Source: Desulfobacteraceae bacterium
Lineage (GTDB): Bacteria; Desulfobacterota; Desulfobacteria; Desulfobacterales; JAABRJ01
Assembly (NCBI GenBank): GCA_011390985.1
Contig: JAABRJ010000513.1
Coordinates: 1-9,348, forward strand
Direction of reading: 5' to 3'
DNA: 9,348 nt
Within the stretch, counting starts at the first letter, position 1. Each line of letters starts with the position of its first letter. This document shows positions 1-7,436 of this stretch, one piece after another. The translations under genes and the position numbers were made by a program. The notes below the pieces were generated by a model. That model was not told the DNA's origin, did not search any database, and saw only the letters and a program-made list of their open reading frames with translations.

Positions 1-147
1 CGCCGCCCCGGCAGCCAGGCCGGGACGGTCGATGCCCATGACGCGGGCCCCGGCCTGCAGCAGGGCGCCGATCCAGACCGGGCCCAGTTTGCCCAGCGCA
101 CCGGTGACCACGGCGACCTCGTTCTCTAAACTGAAAATTTCGCTCAA
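1..147 (-). CDS. Short-chain dehydrogenase/reductase (SDR), N-terminal fragment
   Basis: This is the first 49 codons of a Rossmann-fold oxidoreductase that continues past the left edge. A hydrophobic beta strand (VAVVTG, residues 11-16) runs into the dinucleotide-binding turn TGALGKLG (15-22). A helix and a second strand (ARVMGID, 34-40) follow, and the strand ends in an acidic residue that often contacts the NAD ribose. The start is inferred to be the TTG at 147-145, because it is the only reasonable start next to the neuB stop (TTGA overlap, 4 nt). A G-rich AGGCGGGGG lies about 7 nt upstream as a weak ribosome binding site. The overlap implies translation coupled to the NeuB-family gene. 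SDRs with a similar N-terminus occur in surface-sugar clusters beside neuB-like genes, so a role in making or modifying a nonulosonic acid or its precursor is likely. The substrate cannot be read from this fragment. Confidence 0.75.
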   Translation of the reverse strand, partial: MSEIFSLENEVAVVTGALGKLGPVWIGALLQAGARVMGIDRPGLAAGAA

Positions 148-1220
148 GACGCAGCCCCCGCCTGCTTGTGCGAACCGTTCAAGACCTCGAAGGTGATGTC
201 GTCGTCGACGGCCAGGGGCTGCAGGGTTACGCGGCCGATCACCTTGTCGATCTCGTAGGGCGGCAGGCCGTCCCCGGGGCATTTGATCGCCAGGTCTTCC
301 ATCTGGATGGCGTGGCCTTTGGGCAGGTCGCGGGCCGCCACCAGTTTTTTCCCCATTTTGACAATCGGGGTGACCTCGGTTGGGTAAACGCGCTTGACCC
401 CGTCCCCCAGCGCCACCCGCACCCGCCGCAGGTCCCGCACCATTTTGCGAAACCCGATCGGCTCCAGCGAAAAGGCGTGATCGGTCCCCTTCCAGGTGTG
501 GTTGAGGGTGAAGTGCTTTTCCACCACCCGCGCCCCCAGCATGTAGGCCGCCAAGGCCATGGCGATCCCGTTGTCGTGCGATGAAAGTCCGATGACGGTG
601 CTTGGGAAGCGTTCCCGGAAAGTGCTGATGACCTGCAGATTGAGCTCCTCGAAGGCCGCCGGGTAGCCGGCGGTGCACTGCAGGATGCAGAGCCGGGGGT
701 TGATCGGCATGATGGCGTCGTAGGCCCGGCGGACGTCTTCCATCGTTCCGCCGCCCGTGCTGAGGATGATCGGTTTCTGGAATTGGGCGATGTGGGTCAG
801 CAGGGGGATGTTTTTGAGGTCGCCGGAGGCGATCTTGTAGGCCGGGATGTCTACTTTGGCCAGGAAATCGGCGCTGGCGAAGTCGAAGGCCGTGGAAATC
901 ATGGTGATCTTCAACTCCTGGGCGAACGCCTTGAGCTCCATGTACTCATGCCAGCCGAACTCCAGGAACTCGCGGTGTTCCCCGTAGGTGGCGCCGTAGC
1001 TGTTGGGGTTGTCGTAGGGCTTGTTGTAGGCCGCTTCGGTGAACAGCTTGCGGTTGTCGCGTTTCTGCAGCTTGACGGCATCCGCGCCGCACTCCTTGGC
1101 GACCTTGAACATCTCCATGGCTGTCTTCAGGTTGCCCTGGTGATTGTGGCCGATCTCCGCAATGGTGTAGCAATCACCGTTGTCCTGGATGGTTTTGCCG
1201 TCAATCGTGAGTTTTCGCAT
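144..1220 (-). CDS. neuB: NeuB-family nonulosonic acid (sialic acid-like) synthase
   Basis: The 358-residue product should condense phosphoenolpyruvate with a hexosamine-derived sugar to give a nine-carbon nonulosonic acid (sialic, legionaminic or pseudaminic type) in the cytoplasm. The N-terminal TIM barrel (about 15-275) opens with IAEIGHNHQGN (20-30, Glu22) and has GADAVKLQ (45-52), YKIASGD (128-134, Lys129), GLSSHDNG (211-218) and VVEKHFTL (232-239). His215 and His236 correspond to the metal-binding histidines known in Neisseria NeuB. A C-terminal SAF/antifreeze-like domain (about 288-350) carries KKLVAARDLPKG and GDGLPP. Length and domain order are normal for the family. The usual GPDH motif reads KGTDH (244-248), suggesting a distinct subfamily. 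The ATG at 1220 follows AGGGAGA at good spacing. The stop overlaps the downstream SDR start by 4 nt. The family is certain; the exact sugar is not, and the symbol is family-level. Confidence 0.9.
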   Translation of the reverse strand: MRKLTIDGKTIQDNGDCYTIAEIGHNHQGNLKTAMEMFKVAKECGADAVKLQKRDNRKLFTEAAYNKPYDNPNSYGATYGEHREFLEFGWHEYMELKAFAQELKITMISTAFDFASADFLAKVDIPAYKIASGDLKNIPLLTHIAQFQKPIILSTGGGTMEDVRRAYDAIMPINPRLCILQCTAGYPAAFEELNLQVISTFRERFPSTVIGLSSHDNGIAMALAAYMLGARVVEKHFTLNHTWKGTDHAFSLEPIGFRKMVRDLRRVRVALGDGVKRVYPTEVTPIVKMGKKLVAARDLPKGHAIQMEDLAIKCPGDGLPPYEIDKVIGRVTLQPLAVDDDITFEVLNGSHKQAGAAS

Positions 1221-1309
1221 GGGTATTTTCTCCCTGTGTTTGAATGGCGTTGTTTTTTTAAACTTTTGCGAATGCCGGGGGCATCCGGTTGGTTTTGGCT
1301 GTTGTCAGA

Positions 1310-3124
1310 TCAAGCGGAAGCCAGTTTCCATCGGGCCGACCCGCGGCCGTGGTTGAATGCGTCGGCTGCCGGGGTGACGGCATCGGAGCCTTTGACCAGT
1401 CTGATGGTCCCGTTTTCGAAACGGTAAGCGATTCCCGAGGCCTCCAGCAGCGCCGCTTGGTGCGAGATGGCCAAAATCGTGACCCGGCCGCTGAGCGCGC
1501 GCAGGGTTTGGCAGATGGCGATTTCGGTGTCGGGGTCCAGGGCGGTGGTGGCCTCGTCCAGCACCAGGAGGGTGGGGTTTTTGACCAGCGCCCGGGCGAT
1601 GGCGATCCGCTGCCGCTGCCCGCCGGAAATTTTACTGCCCCGCTCGCCCACCACCGTCTGCATGCCCTTGGATAGGTTCTGCACGAAGTCCCAGGCGCCG
1701 GCCGCGCGCAGTGCGGTTTCCACCTCTTTTTCGCTCACGCCTGTGTCGCCCAGGGTCACGTTGACAAAAACCGAGTCGTGCAGCAGCAGCGTTTCCTGGG
1801 GGACATAGCCGATCATGCGGCGCCAGCTGCGGATGTCGATTTCAGCCAAGGCCACGTCGTCAATCCAGACCTCTCCCGCCTGGGGGCGGAGCAGCCCGAT
1901 GATCAGATCGGCCACGGTCGTTTTGCCCGCCCCCGACGGGCCCAGCAGGGCCGTAAACGAGCGCGCCGGGAGGACCAGCGATACGTCTTTTAAAATTTGG
2001 GTGCGGTTATAGGCGAAACTGACGTGGTCCAGTCGGATGGTGTTTTCGAAGACGGCCGGGAGGCTGCCGGGATGGGCTTCGCGCTGATTTTCGCCTTCCT
2101 GGATCTTTTGGGTCAAAGACCAGTAGGCACTGTCGGCAGTGGCCATCTCCTGGTATTCCTCCTGCATTTTTTGGATGTTTTTCAAGACCTTGCGAATCAG
2201 GAAAATCATCGCCACAACCGTCGCCAGCGGCATTTTGAGCTGGATCAGCGCGACATACAGGGCTACGGCCAGGAAGGCGATCATCATGGGTTCCTGCAGC
2301 GCCGCGAGGGTCGCCTTGCTCATCACCTTTTTCTGGAGCGCCTTGTTGAGTTTGGCGGTTTTGGCTTTCAGCACGGCGTCGACCGAACCCTCGCTGCCCA
2401 TGGCCTTGAGCGACTTGATGGACTGCAGGCTGTCGGTCATCTGGGAAATCAGGGACTGCAGCAGGGTCGTCTGGCGTTTGCCCGCGCGCCGGGATTTCTG
2501 AATGAAGCGTTTCAGGACAAAAACGATCAAAAGACCGGCCACGATGGCGATCAGTGTCGCTTTCCAGGAGACCAGGAGCGCCAGGGCCGTGTAGACAATC
2601 GATTCGATCAGGATGGAAACCAGCTTGGCGCCGTTGTTGAATGCTCCCGCTGCGCGGGTGGCCTCCGACGACACGCCATTGGTGAGGCGTCCGATGGGTT
2701 GGCGCAGAAAGTACTCCCAGCGGGTGTGGAACAGGGCGTGCAGCAGTTTGAGTCGCAGATCGGTCGCCACGTGGGCGACCGTGTAGCCGACCTGCTTGTT
2801 GGCCAACAGCACCAGCAAACACTTGAGAACGGTGCAGGCCACAAAAAGGCCGAGCAGCACGGCGACCGTCGATGGCATGCCGATGGTTGCCACGGTTTCT
2901 CTCAGGTAGTGTTCAACGGGCTTGAAAATACCCAGAGACCCACCCGTGTCGACGCTCTCCCCGGCCTTGGCGGCCAGCAGGGAGTGGCTGCCGATCACGA
3001 TGTTCAGGAACGGCAGCAGCATCGAAAGGCCGAAGCCTTCGGCAATCCCCGCAAAGAGCAGCGAAATTACGGTGATGACGCTCTCCAGCGGGTATCGGCG
3101 AACGAAGGTGATCAGTAACTGCAT
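1310..3124 (-). CDS. MsbA-like ABC exporter (fused permease and ATPase)
   Basis: This 604-residue half-transporter has an N-terminal type-1 exporter membrane domain and a C-terminal nucleotide-binding domain, and should act as an inner-membrane homodimer. Hydrophobic segments are visible at about 14-44, 86-108, 168-205 (two) and 278-312. The ATPase shows Walker A GPSGAGKTT (395-403), Q-loop Gln443 (VPQE), the signature SGGQRQR (500-506), Walker B LLVLDE (519-524), a D-loop ALD (528-530) and the switch His555 (AISHQ). All catalytic elements look intact. This architecture is shared by lipid A, lipid-oligosaccharide and peptide exporters (MsbA, PglK, HlyB-type cores), so the substrate cannot be read from sequence. 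It starts 52 nt after the spt-like gene and ends 89 nt before neuB on the same strand, which makes flipping of the sphingolipid or a sugar-linked lipid a reasonable guess. The ATG at 3124 has only a weak AAAGAAA upstream. Confidence 0.93.
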   Translation of the reverse strand: MQLLITFVRRYPLESVITVISLLFAGIAEGFGLSMLLPFLNIVIGSHSLLAAKAGESVDTGGSLGIFKPVEHYLRETVATIGMPSTVAVLLGLFVACTVLKCLLVLLANKQVGYTVAHVATDLRLKLLHALFHTRWEYFLRQPIGRLTNGVSSEATRAAGAFNNGAKLVSILIESIVYTALALLVSWKATLIAIVAGLLIVFVLKRFIQKSRRAGKRQTTLLQSLISQMTDSLQSIKSLKAMGSEGSVDAVLKAKTAKLNKALQKKVMSKATLAALQEPMMIAFLAVALYVALIQLKMPLATVVAMIFLIRKVLKNIQKMQEEYQEMATADSAYWSLTQKIQEGENQREAHPGSLPAVFENTIRLDHVSFAYNRTQILKDVSLVLPARSFTALLGPSGAGKTTVADLIIGLLRPQAGEVWIDDVALAEIDIRSWRRMIGYVPQETLLLHDSVFVNVTLGDTGVSEKEVETALRAAGAWDFVQNLSKGMQTVVGERGSKISGGQRQRIAIARALVKNPTLLVLDEATTALDPDTEIAICQTLRALSGRVTILAISHQAALLEASGIAYRFENGTIRLVKGSDAVTPAADAFNHGRGSARWKLASA

Positions 3125-3176
3125 GGGTGATTTCTTTTATCGGGCCGTGGGTCAGCCCAGCCCGGATTTAAGCCGG

Positions 3177-4385
3177 TCACACCATAGGACCTGGGGCGTT
3201 GCCCGGTTCCTGCAACGCGGCAAAGATATCGGCGATCTGATCGACCTGCTCGGGTGTGTGGCCGGCGCTCATGCTGCAGCGCAGCAGGGCGCCGCCATCG
3301 GGGGAGGCCGGCGGCAGCACCAGGTTGACGTAAACGCCGCGCTCCAGCAGGGCGCACCACTGGCGCACGGTCTCCTCCGGGGAGTTCATGCGAATGGCGA
3401 CGATCGGGCTGATTTCAGGCCCGAGCGTCAGGCCCAGATCCTGGAGGCGGTGATAGAGGTGATGGGCGTTTTCCCACAACCGGAGGCGCAGCTCGGGGCG
3501 GGCGCGCAGGGTGGCGAGCGCCTGGCGGGTCGAGGCGATCACCGAAGGCGACGGTGACGCGGTGAACAGGTAGGGGCGGTTGGCGAAGCGGATCAGATCG
3601 AGTTCCGGATGGTTGCTGGCGCAGTAGCCGCCGATGGCCCCCAGGCTCTTGCTGAAGGTGCCGATGATGAAATCGACCTCCCGGGCGACGCCGGTTTCCT
3701 CGGCCAAACCGCGGCCGTGATCCCCCAGGACCCCCAGGGAATGGGCTTCGTCCACCATCAGGTAGGCCCCGTAGCGCTTCTTGACCGTCACAATCTCCGC
3801 CAGCGGCGCGCGATCCCCCAGCATGCTGTAGAGCCCTTCGACAATCACGAGGGCATTGGCGGCGCGATCTCCCAGCCGCCGCAGGCGCTTGTCCAGGTCG
3901 GCCGGGTCGTTGTGGCGAAAGCGGATGATATCGGCGCGGCTGAGCGTGCAGCCGTCATAGATGCTGGCATGGCAGTCGGCATCGATCACGACCGCGTCGC
4001 CGGGCCCGACAAGGGTCGCGATCATCCCCAGGTTGGCGACATAGCCGGTGGAAAACACAATCGCATGCCGACAGTCGAAAAAATCCGCCAGTTCTTTCTC
4101 CAGCGCGACGTGCCCGCTGTAGGTGCCGTTGGCGGCCCGGGAGCCGGTGGTGCCGGTTCCGCTTTCATGCAGCGCCCGACAGGCGGCATCGATACACCCC
4201 GGGTCGAACGTCAGCCCGAGATAGTTGTTGGTGCCGGCCAGGATCGTGCGGCGCCCGTTTACGATCGCCTCCGTGGGGGAGAGCAGCTTTTCCATCACCA
4301 CATTCACGGACGCCAGGCCGCATTGCGCCAGCGTGCGCCGCGTCGCGGCGAGCTGCTTGAATTTGTCAAAAATAGCCACCGTCAC
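3177..4385 (-). CDS. spt: Serine palmitoyltransferase-like PLP enzyme (alpha-oxoamine synthase)
   Basis: The 402-residue enzyme belongs to the fold-type I PLP alpha-oxoamine synthases (SPT, BioF, KBL, HemA, CqsA). The predicted reaction joins L-serine and an acyl thioester, here probably acyl-ACP, to give 3-ketosphinganine, CO2 and free carrier. Visible features are GTNNYLG (51-57), GTGTTGSRAANGTYSGH (76-92), His139 (DADCHAS) for cofactor stacking, DEAHS (212-216) with Asp212 and His215, and the Schiff-base lysine Lys246 in GTFSKSLGA. The SPT call rests on the N-terminal stretch LSPTEAIVNGRR (35-46) before the substrate loop, the SRAANGT version of the glycine-rich motif, and the ACP, acyl-ACP synthetase and reductase next door. 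BioF or a CqsA-like aminoketone synthase is the main alternative. The outer GTG at 4385 overlaps the acp stop (GTGA). A second in-frame GTG at 4379 sits 5 nt after GAGGAG and may be the true start. Confidence 0.87.
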   Translation of the reverse strand: MTVAIFDKFKQLAATRRTLAQCGLASVNVVMEKLLSPTEAIVNGRRTILAGTNNYLGLTFDPGCIDAACRALHESGTGTTGSRAANGTYSGHVALEKELADFFDCRHAIVFSTGYVANLGMIATLVGPGDAVVIDADCHASIYDGCTLSRADIIRFRHNDPADLDKRLRRLGDRAANALVIVEGLYSMLGDRAPLAEIVTVKKRYGAYLMVDEAHSLGVLGDHGRGLAEETGVAREVDFIIGTFSKSLGAIGGYCASNHPELDLIRFANRPYLFTASPSPSVIASTRQALATLRARPELRLRLWENAHHLYHRLQDLGLTLGPEISPIVAIRMNSPEETVRQWCALLERGVYVNLVLPPASPDGGALLRCSMSAGHTPEQVDQIADIFAALQEPGNAPGPMV

Positions 4386-4630
4386 TCCTCATCGATGATC
4401 CGCTGCAGTTGCAGCGCTAAATCTTCAACCGTTCGAATGCTGGGCAGCAGGTTGAGCGGGACCGAAATATCGAAACGGTCTTCCAGCTCTTCCAATAGTT
4501 TCATGACCTTCAGGGAATCGAAGTCGAGGTCCGCCACAAGGTCGGTGGCCTCGTTGATGTCCTGATGCTCGGGCGCCAGGGATTTGATCAGCTCAGTGAC
4601 CTGCGTCAGGATGTCTTTATTGGGTTGCAT
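4382..4630 (-). CDS. acpR: Dedicated acyl carrier protein
   Basis: This 82-residue acidic, helical protein is a typical acyl carrier protein. The phosphopantetheine attachment site is Ser39 in DFDSLKVMKLL (36-46). Acidic helix II follows (LEELEDRF, 45-52), and the C-terminal helix (about 66-80) ends IIDEE. It should be converted to holo form and carry the fatty acyl chain between the adjacent acyl-ACP synthetase and the SPT-like enzyme. In Caulobacter a comparable specialised ACP sits beside spt and is needed for sphingolipid synthesis; the name is transferred by context. It differs from a housekeeping AcpP, which usually reads GADSLD around the serine. The ATG at 4630 follows GAGGA at 7 nt. 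It starts 15 nt after the upstream reductase gene and its stop overlaps the spt-like gene, so it is clearly part of one operon. Confidence 0.93.
   Translation of the reverse strand: MQPNKDILTQVTELIKSLAPEHQDINEATDLVADLDFDSLKVMKLLEELEDRFDISVPLNLLPSIRTVEDLALQLQRIIDEE
4385..4390 (-). promoter_or_regulatory. Ribosome binding site inside the end of acp
   Basis: GAGGAG, which also encodes the last two glutamates of the carrier protein, is the only good Shine-Dalgarno sequence for the spt-like gene. It touches the outer GTG (4385) but lies 5 nt from the inner GTG (4379-4377), so it favours the inner start by two codons and suggests coupled translation of ACP and SPT. Confidence 0.6.
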
Positions 4631-4645
4631 CTTGGTGTCCTCGGT

Positions 4646-5689
4646 TCAGCAAAGGGGGGTGGCTTTCGATCCGGTCGCAAGGCAGGCGAGCGCCCGTCGC
4701 ATTCCCTCCTGCAGGGATGTTATCGGCGCCCAACCGGTCTTGCGGCAAATCGCTGCATTATCGGCGGTCCAGTCCGAATGGGTGAGTTCGCGCACTTTGC
4801 CCGGCGTCAGCATCGGCGCGTAGCCAAGCGCTCTGGCCGCGCTCAGGTTGAGGCCCGCCACAGACCTGACCAGGATCCGAGGCAGCCTGAGTCCGCGGAT
4901 GGGCCGGCCGGTTACCCGTGAAACCGTTTCGATCACCTCTCGCCAACAGTACCCACCGGGGTGTCCGTCGTGGAGCTCGAAAACCTGGCCCTTCCAGACG
5001 GGCTGCGCCAGGAGGGCGACCACCGCCTCGGCCAGGTCCTCTGCAAAGATCATCGAAAATCGCGTTTTTTCATCGGCCACCAGGGGCGCGATGCCCCTGG
5101 ACATCCAGCGCAGGAGCGGGGCTGTCTCACGATCACCGGGGCCGTATACGACCGGCGGACGCAGCACTACCCAGGAAAGCCGCTCGGCCTCGGCTGAAAG
5201 CACCCGCTCGCCCAAACGCTTGCTGGCGGCATAGGGTGAAACATGCGGCTCCCGGGCGGCAAGCGACGAAAACGACAAGATGCGGGGCGCCGGGTGCATT
5301 CGCCCTGCGGCGCGCACCAGCCGCGCCACGCCATCGACATTGACGAGATTAAAAGCCTTTTCGTCAACCCCGCGGACGCGCCCGGCGCAGTGCACCACGG
5401 CATCGGCCCCGGTCAGCAGGTGTGCCAGGCTGTCCGTGTCTTCAAGGCACCCCGGCACCCACGCCACCGGGTTTTGTGTTGTGCGGTCTTGGCGGCCGGT
5501 TTTGCGGTAAAGCGCGCGCACCCGGCAGCCGGCTTGCAGCAGGCGCTGCATCACGGTTGCGCCGATGAAACCGGTCGCTCCCGTCAGGGCCACGGTTCTG
5601 GATGGGGTGGTGGGCGAGGGCAATTGAGGGGCTTCAGGCGCGTGCAGCCGCTGCACGAACGGCCAGTTGGGGCAGACAGTCGATTTCAT
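4646..5689 (-). CDS. cerR: NAD-dependent epimerase/dehydratase family reductase (CerR-like)
   Basis: The 347-residue product is an extended short-chain dehydrogenase. The nucleotide-binding turn is TGATGFIG (36-43). VVHCAGRV (98-105) follows strand 4, a catalytic serine lies in FSSLAA (140-145), and the Tyr-Lys pair is in YAASK (Tyr153, Lys157). RPPVVYGPGD (177-186) is the substrate-side motif of the family. In Caulobacter a member of this family, CerR, reduces the 3-keto group in ceramide synthesis, and position between the acyl-ACP synthetase and ACP/SPT genes supports that role. A sugar epimerase cannot be excluded on fold alone. The frame stays open to 5860, but that extension only shadows the upstream ligase and looks non-native. 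The ATG at 5689 has a weak GGA upstream and gives a 56-nt overlap with the ligase; GTG at 5656 is an alternative. About 30 residues precede the first strand. Confidence 0.85.
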   Translation of the reverse strand: MKSTVCPNWPFVQRLHAPEAPQLPSPTTPSRTVALTGATGFIGATVMQRLLQAGCRVRALYRKTGRQDRTTQNPVAWVPGCLEDTDSLAHLLTGADAVVHCAGRVRGVDEKAFNLVNVDGVARLVRAAGRMHPAPRILSFSSLAAREPHVSPYAASKRLGERVLSAEAERLSWVVLRPPVVYGPGDRETAPLLRWMSRGIAPLVADEKTRFSMIFAEDLAEAVVALLAQPVWKGQVFELHDGHPGGYCWREVIETVSRVTGRPIRGLRLPRILVRSVAGLNLSAARALGYAPMLTPGKVRELTHSDWTADNAAICRKTGWAPITSLQEGMRRALACLATGSKATPLC

Positions 5690-7436
5690 CCCGAATTCCA
5701 GGCAGCGCCACCTTGCCTTCGGCAACACGTTGCAGAAAATCACGTTTGGCCTGGGACCGCGCCAATTTTCCGGAGGTGGTTCTGGGCAAGGTGTTGCGCG
5801 GAACAAGTTCGATAAAGCAGTCGATGCCCAGCTCCTGGAGCACCTGGCGCCGCACCTCATTCCGAAGTTCCTCGCGCGTCTCCGGGCTGGTTTCGCGGCA
5901 CTCGATCACCAGCACGGTTTTGTCTTCGCCGCCGGCGCAGGTTACCGGAAAGGCGGAGGCGTCCGCCATCCGCACCGTCGGCTGGCTTTCGGCGATTTGT
6001 TCGAGGTCCTGGGGCCAGATATTGCGGCCGTTGATGATGATCAGGTCTTTCTGCCGTCCGGTGATCACGATGCTGCCGTCCGCGATATAGGCCAGATCGC
6101 CGGTGTTCAGCCAGCCGTCCGGGGAAAGAACCTCGCGCGTCAGGGCCTCCTCTCCGAAGTAACCCGACATGACGCTGGGCCCCCTCACGAAAAGGCTGCC
6201 GACATGCCTTTCGGGCAGCAGCCGGCCGCTGGGGTCGCGCACCTCGATTTCATGGTCTGGAAGGGGGGCCCCGCATTTCACAAACATTTTGGCCTGTGTC
6301 GGGCTGGTTGCCGCCGGCGGCAGCTGGACCGCCCGCTGGTTTTGTGCCAGCGGCTCCGGGTCGACCCGATCGATCTGAAGTCCCTCGCCAGTCGGCGGGA
6401 AGCTGATCGCCAAGGAACATTCGGCCATGCCGTAGCACGCCAGAAAGGCGTTCTTGTCGAAACCGCTGGGCGCCATCATTTCGGCGAATCGCTGCAGGGG
6501 TTCGGGGCGAATCGGTTCGGCCCCGATCCCGGCGACGCGCCAAGAGGACAGGTCAAACTGGGCGCCGGGGGCTTCCCCCAGGCGCTGCATGCACAGTTCA
6601 TAGCCGAAGGGCGGGCTGAACGAGATCGTTGCGCGGTTTTCGGATATCAGGGTCAACCACATGCGGGGGCGCATCCCGAAGTCCTGGGTGCAAAGGTAGT
6701 CCACCGACAGCTGGGAGGCCATCGGTGAGAGCACAAAACCGACCAGCCCCATGTCGTGGTAGAAGGGAAGCCAGGACATGGCCCGGTCACCGGGCCGGAC
6801 CTTCGCGCCGTTCCGGATGATATGCCCCAGATTGTTCATTACCGTCCGGTTGGTGATCATTACCCCGCGCGGAAAACGGGTGCTTCCCGAGGTGTACTGC
6901 AGATAGGCCAGCTCGTCCGGGCCGGAGGGCTGAAGCGGGGTCTTGGTTTTGGGCAATTTCAGCAATTCGTCCGGGGTGCCGAGGAACCTGATGGCAAGGC
7001 CTTCGGCCGCCTCTTTCAGAAACGGCAGGAAAATCTGGGAGGCGACGGCCACTTGCGCCTGGCACTTGGTCAGCAGCCGGCGCAATTGCTCAACGTAGGC
7101 CTTGTGACCGCCCAAACGGACCGATGCCGGCAACGGCACGGGAACCAGACCGGCATACTGGCAGCCGTAAAAAAGGCGCATGAAGCCCGGGTCGGTTTCG
7201 GCCACCACCGCCACTTTGGCGGATCGTTCGAGGTTCAACCCGACCAGCCGCTGGGCGGCCGCGATCGCGTCTTCTCTCAGTTCGGTGTAGGAGAGGGCAT
7301 AGCCCAGCTTGCCCTTGGCCGTGTAAAAATTATACCCCGTTTTGCCCAAGGCCGCGTATTCCAACGCCTCATGCAATGTGGCAAAATCACCATATCTCAG
7401 CGCCAACCCCTGTTCGGTAGGTGTTGCCTCAAGCAT
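5634..7436 (-). CDS. aasR: Fatty-acyl-AMP ligase / acyl-ACP synthetase
   Basis: This 600-residue member of the adenylate-forming (ANL) superfamily should activate a free fatty acid with ATP and pass it to a phosphopantetheine carrier, most likely the ACP two genes downstream. Motifs run in family order: the A3 phosphate loop YTSGSTRFPRG (181-191), WLPFYHDMG (222-230) with His227, CYGMAE (334-339), NTGDLAY (444-450), the hinge region TGRQKDLIIINGRN (459-472), and LPRTTSGK (550-557) with the catalytic Lys557. FYHDMG, SFSPPFGYELC (272-282) and the residues around GRNIWPQDLE resemble the fatty-acyl-AMP ligase branch rather than acyl-CoA synthetases. The Caulobacter sphingolipid locus has a similar enzyme, and the symbol is by analogy. 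The ATG at 7436 lies about 9 nt after AAGGAAA. It is the first gene of the operon, downstream of the promoter at 7794-7766. Confidence 0.92.
   Translation of the reverse strand: MLEATPTEQGLALRYGDFATLHEALEYAALGKTGYNFYTAKGKLGYALSYTELREDAIAAAQRLVGLNLERSAKVAVVAETDPGFMRLFYGCQYAGLVPVPLPASVRLGGHKAYVEQLRRLLTKCQAQVAVASQIFLPFLKEAAEGLAIRFLGTPDELLKLPKTKTPLQPSGPDELAYLQYTSGSTRFPRGVMITNRTVMNNLGHIIRNGAKVRPGDRAMSWLPFYHDMGLVGFVLSPMASQLSVDYLCTQDFGMRPRMWLTLISENRATISFSPPFGYELCMQRLGEAPGAQFDLSSWRVAGIGAEPIRPEPLQRFAEMMAPSGFDKNAFLACYGMAECSLAISFPPTGEGLQIDRVDPEPLAQNQRAVQLPPAATSPTQAKMFVKCGAPLPDHEIEVRDPSGRLLPERHVGSLFVRGPSVMSGYFGEEALTREVLSPDGWLNTGDLAYIADGSIVITGRQKDLIIINGRNIWPQDLEQIAESQPTVRMADASAFPVTCAGGEDKTVLVIECRETSPETREELRNEVRRQVLQELGIDCFIELVPRNTLPRTTSGKLARSQAKRDFLQRVAEGKVALPGIRDEIDCLPQLAVRAAAARA

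Noticed and set aside
1270..1292. Hairpin between the ABC exporter and neuB as a terminator
   Set aside because: GATGCC-CCC-GGCATT can form a short GC-rich stem, but on the minus strand it is followed by GCAAAAG rather than a T run, so it is not a convincing intrinsic terminator.
1997..3118. Long plus-strand ORF (373 codons) opposite the ABC transporter
   Set aside because: It is an antisense shadow in GC-rich DNA: no family motifs, low-complexity Gln/Gly/His-rich product, and it lies wholly over a gene with intact ATPase motifs.
3609..4565. Plus-strand ORF (318 codons) opposite spt and acp
   Set aside because: No recognisable domain, and it spans the junction of two well-supported minus-strand genes.
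5690..5860. N-terminal extension of the CerR-like frame up to 5860
   Set aside because: This part overlaps the conserved C-terminal domain of the ligase, and its residues (Cys, Arg and Trp-rich) do not resemble a folded leader or a signal peptide.
5667..6728. Plus-strand ORF (353 codons) opposite the fatty-acyl-AMP ligase
   Set aside because: The product is of shadow type with no motifs, and the opposite strand encodes every expected ANL motif in order.
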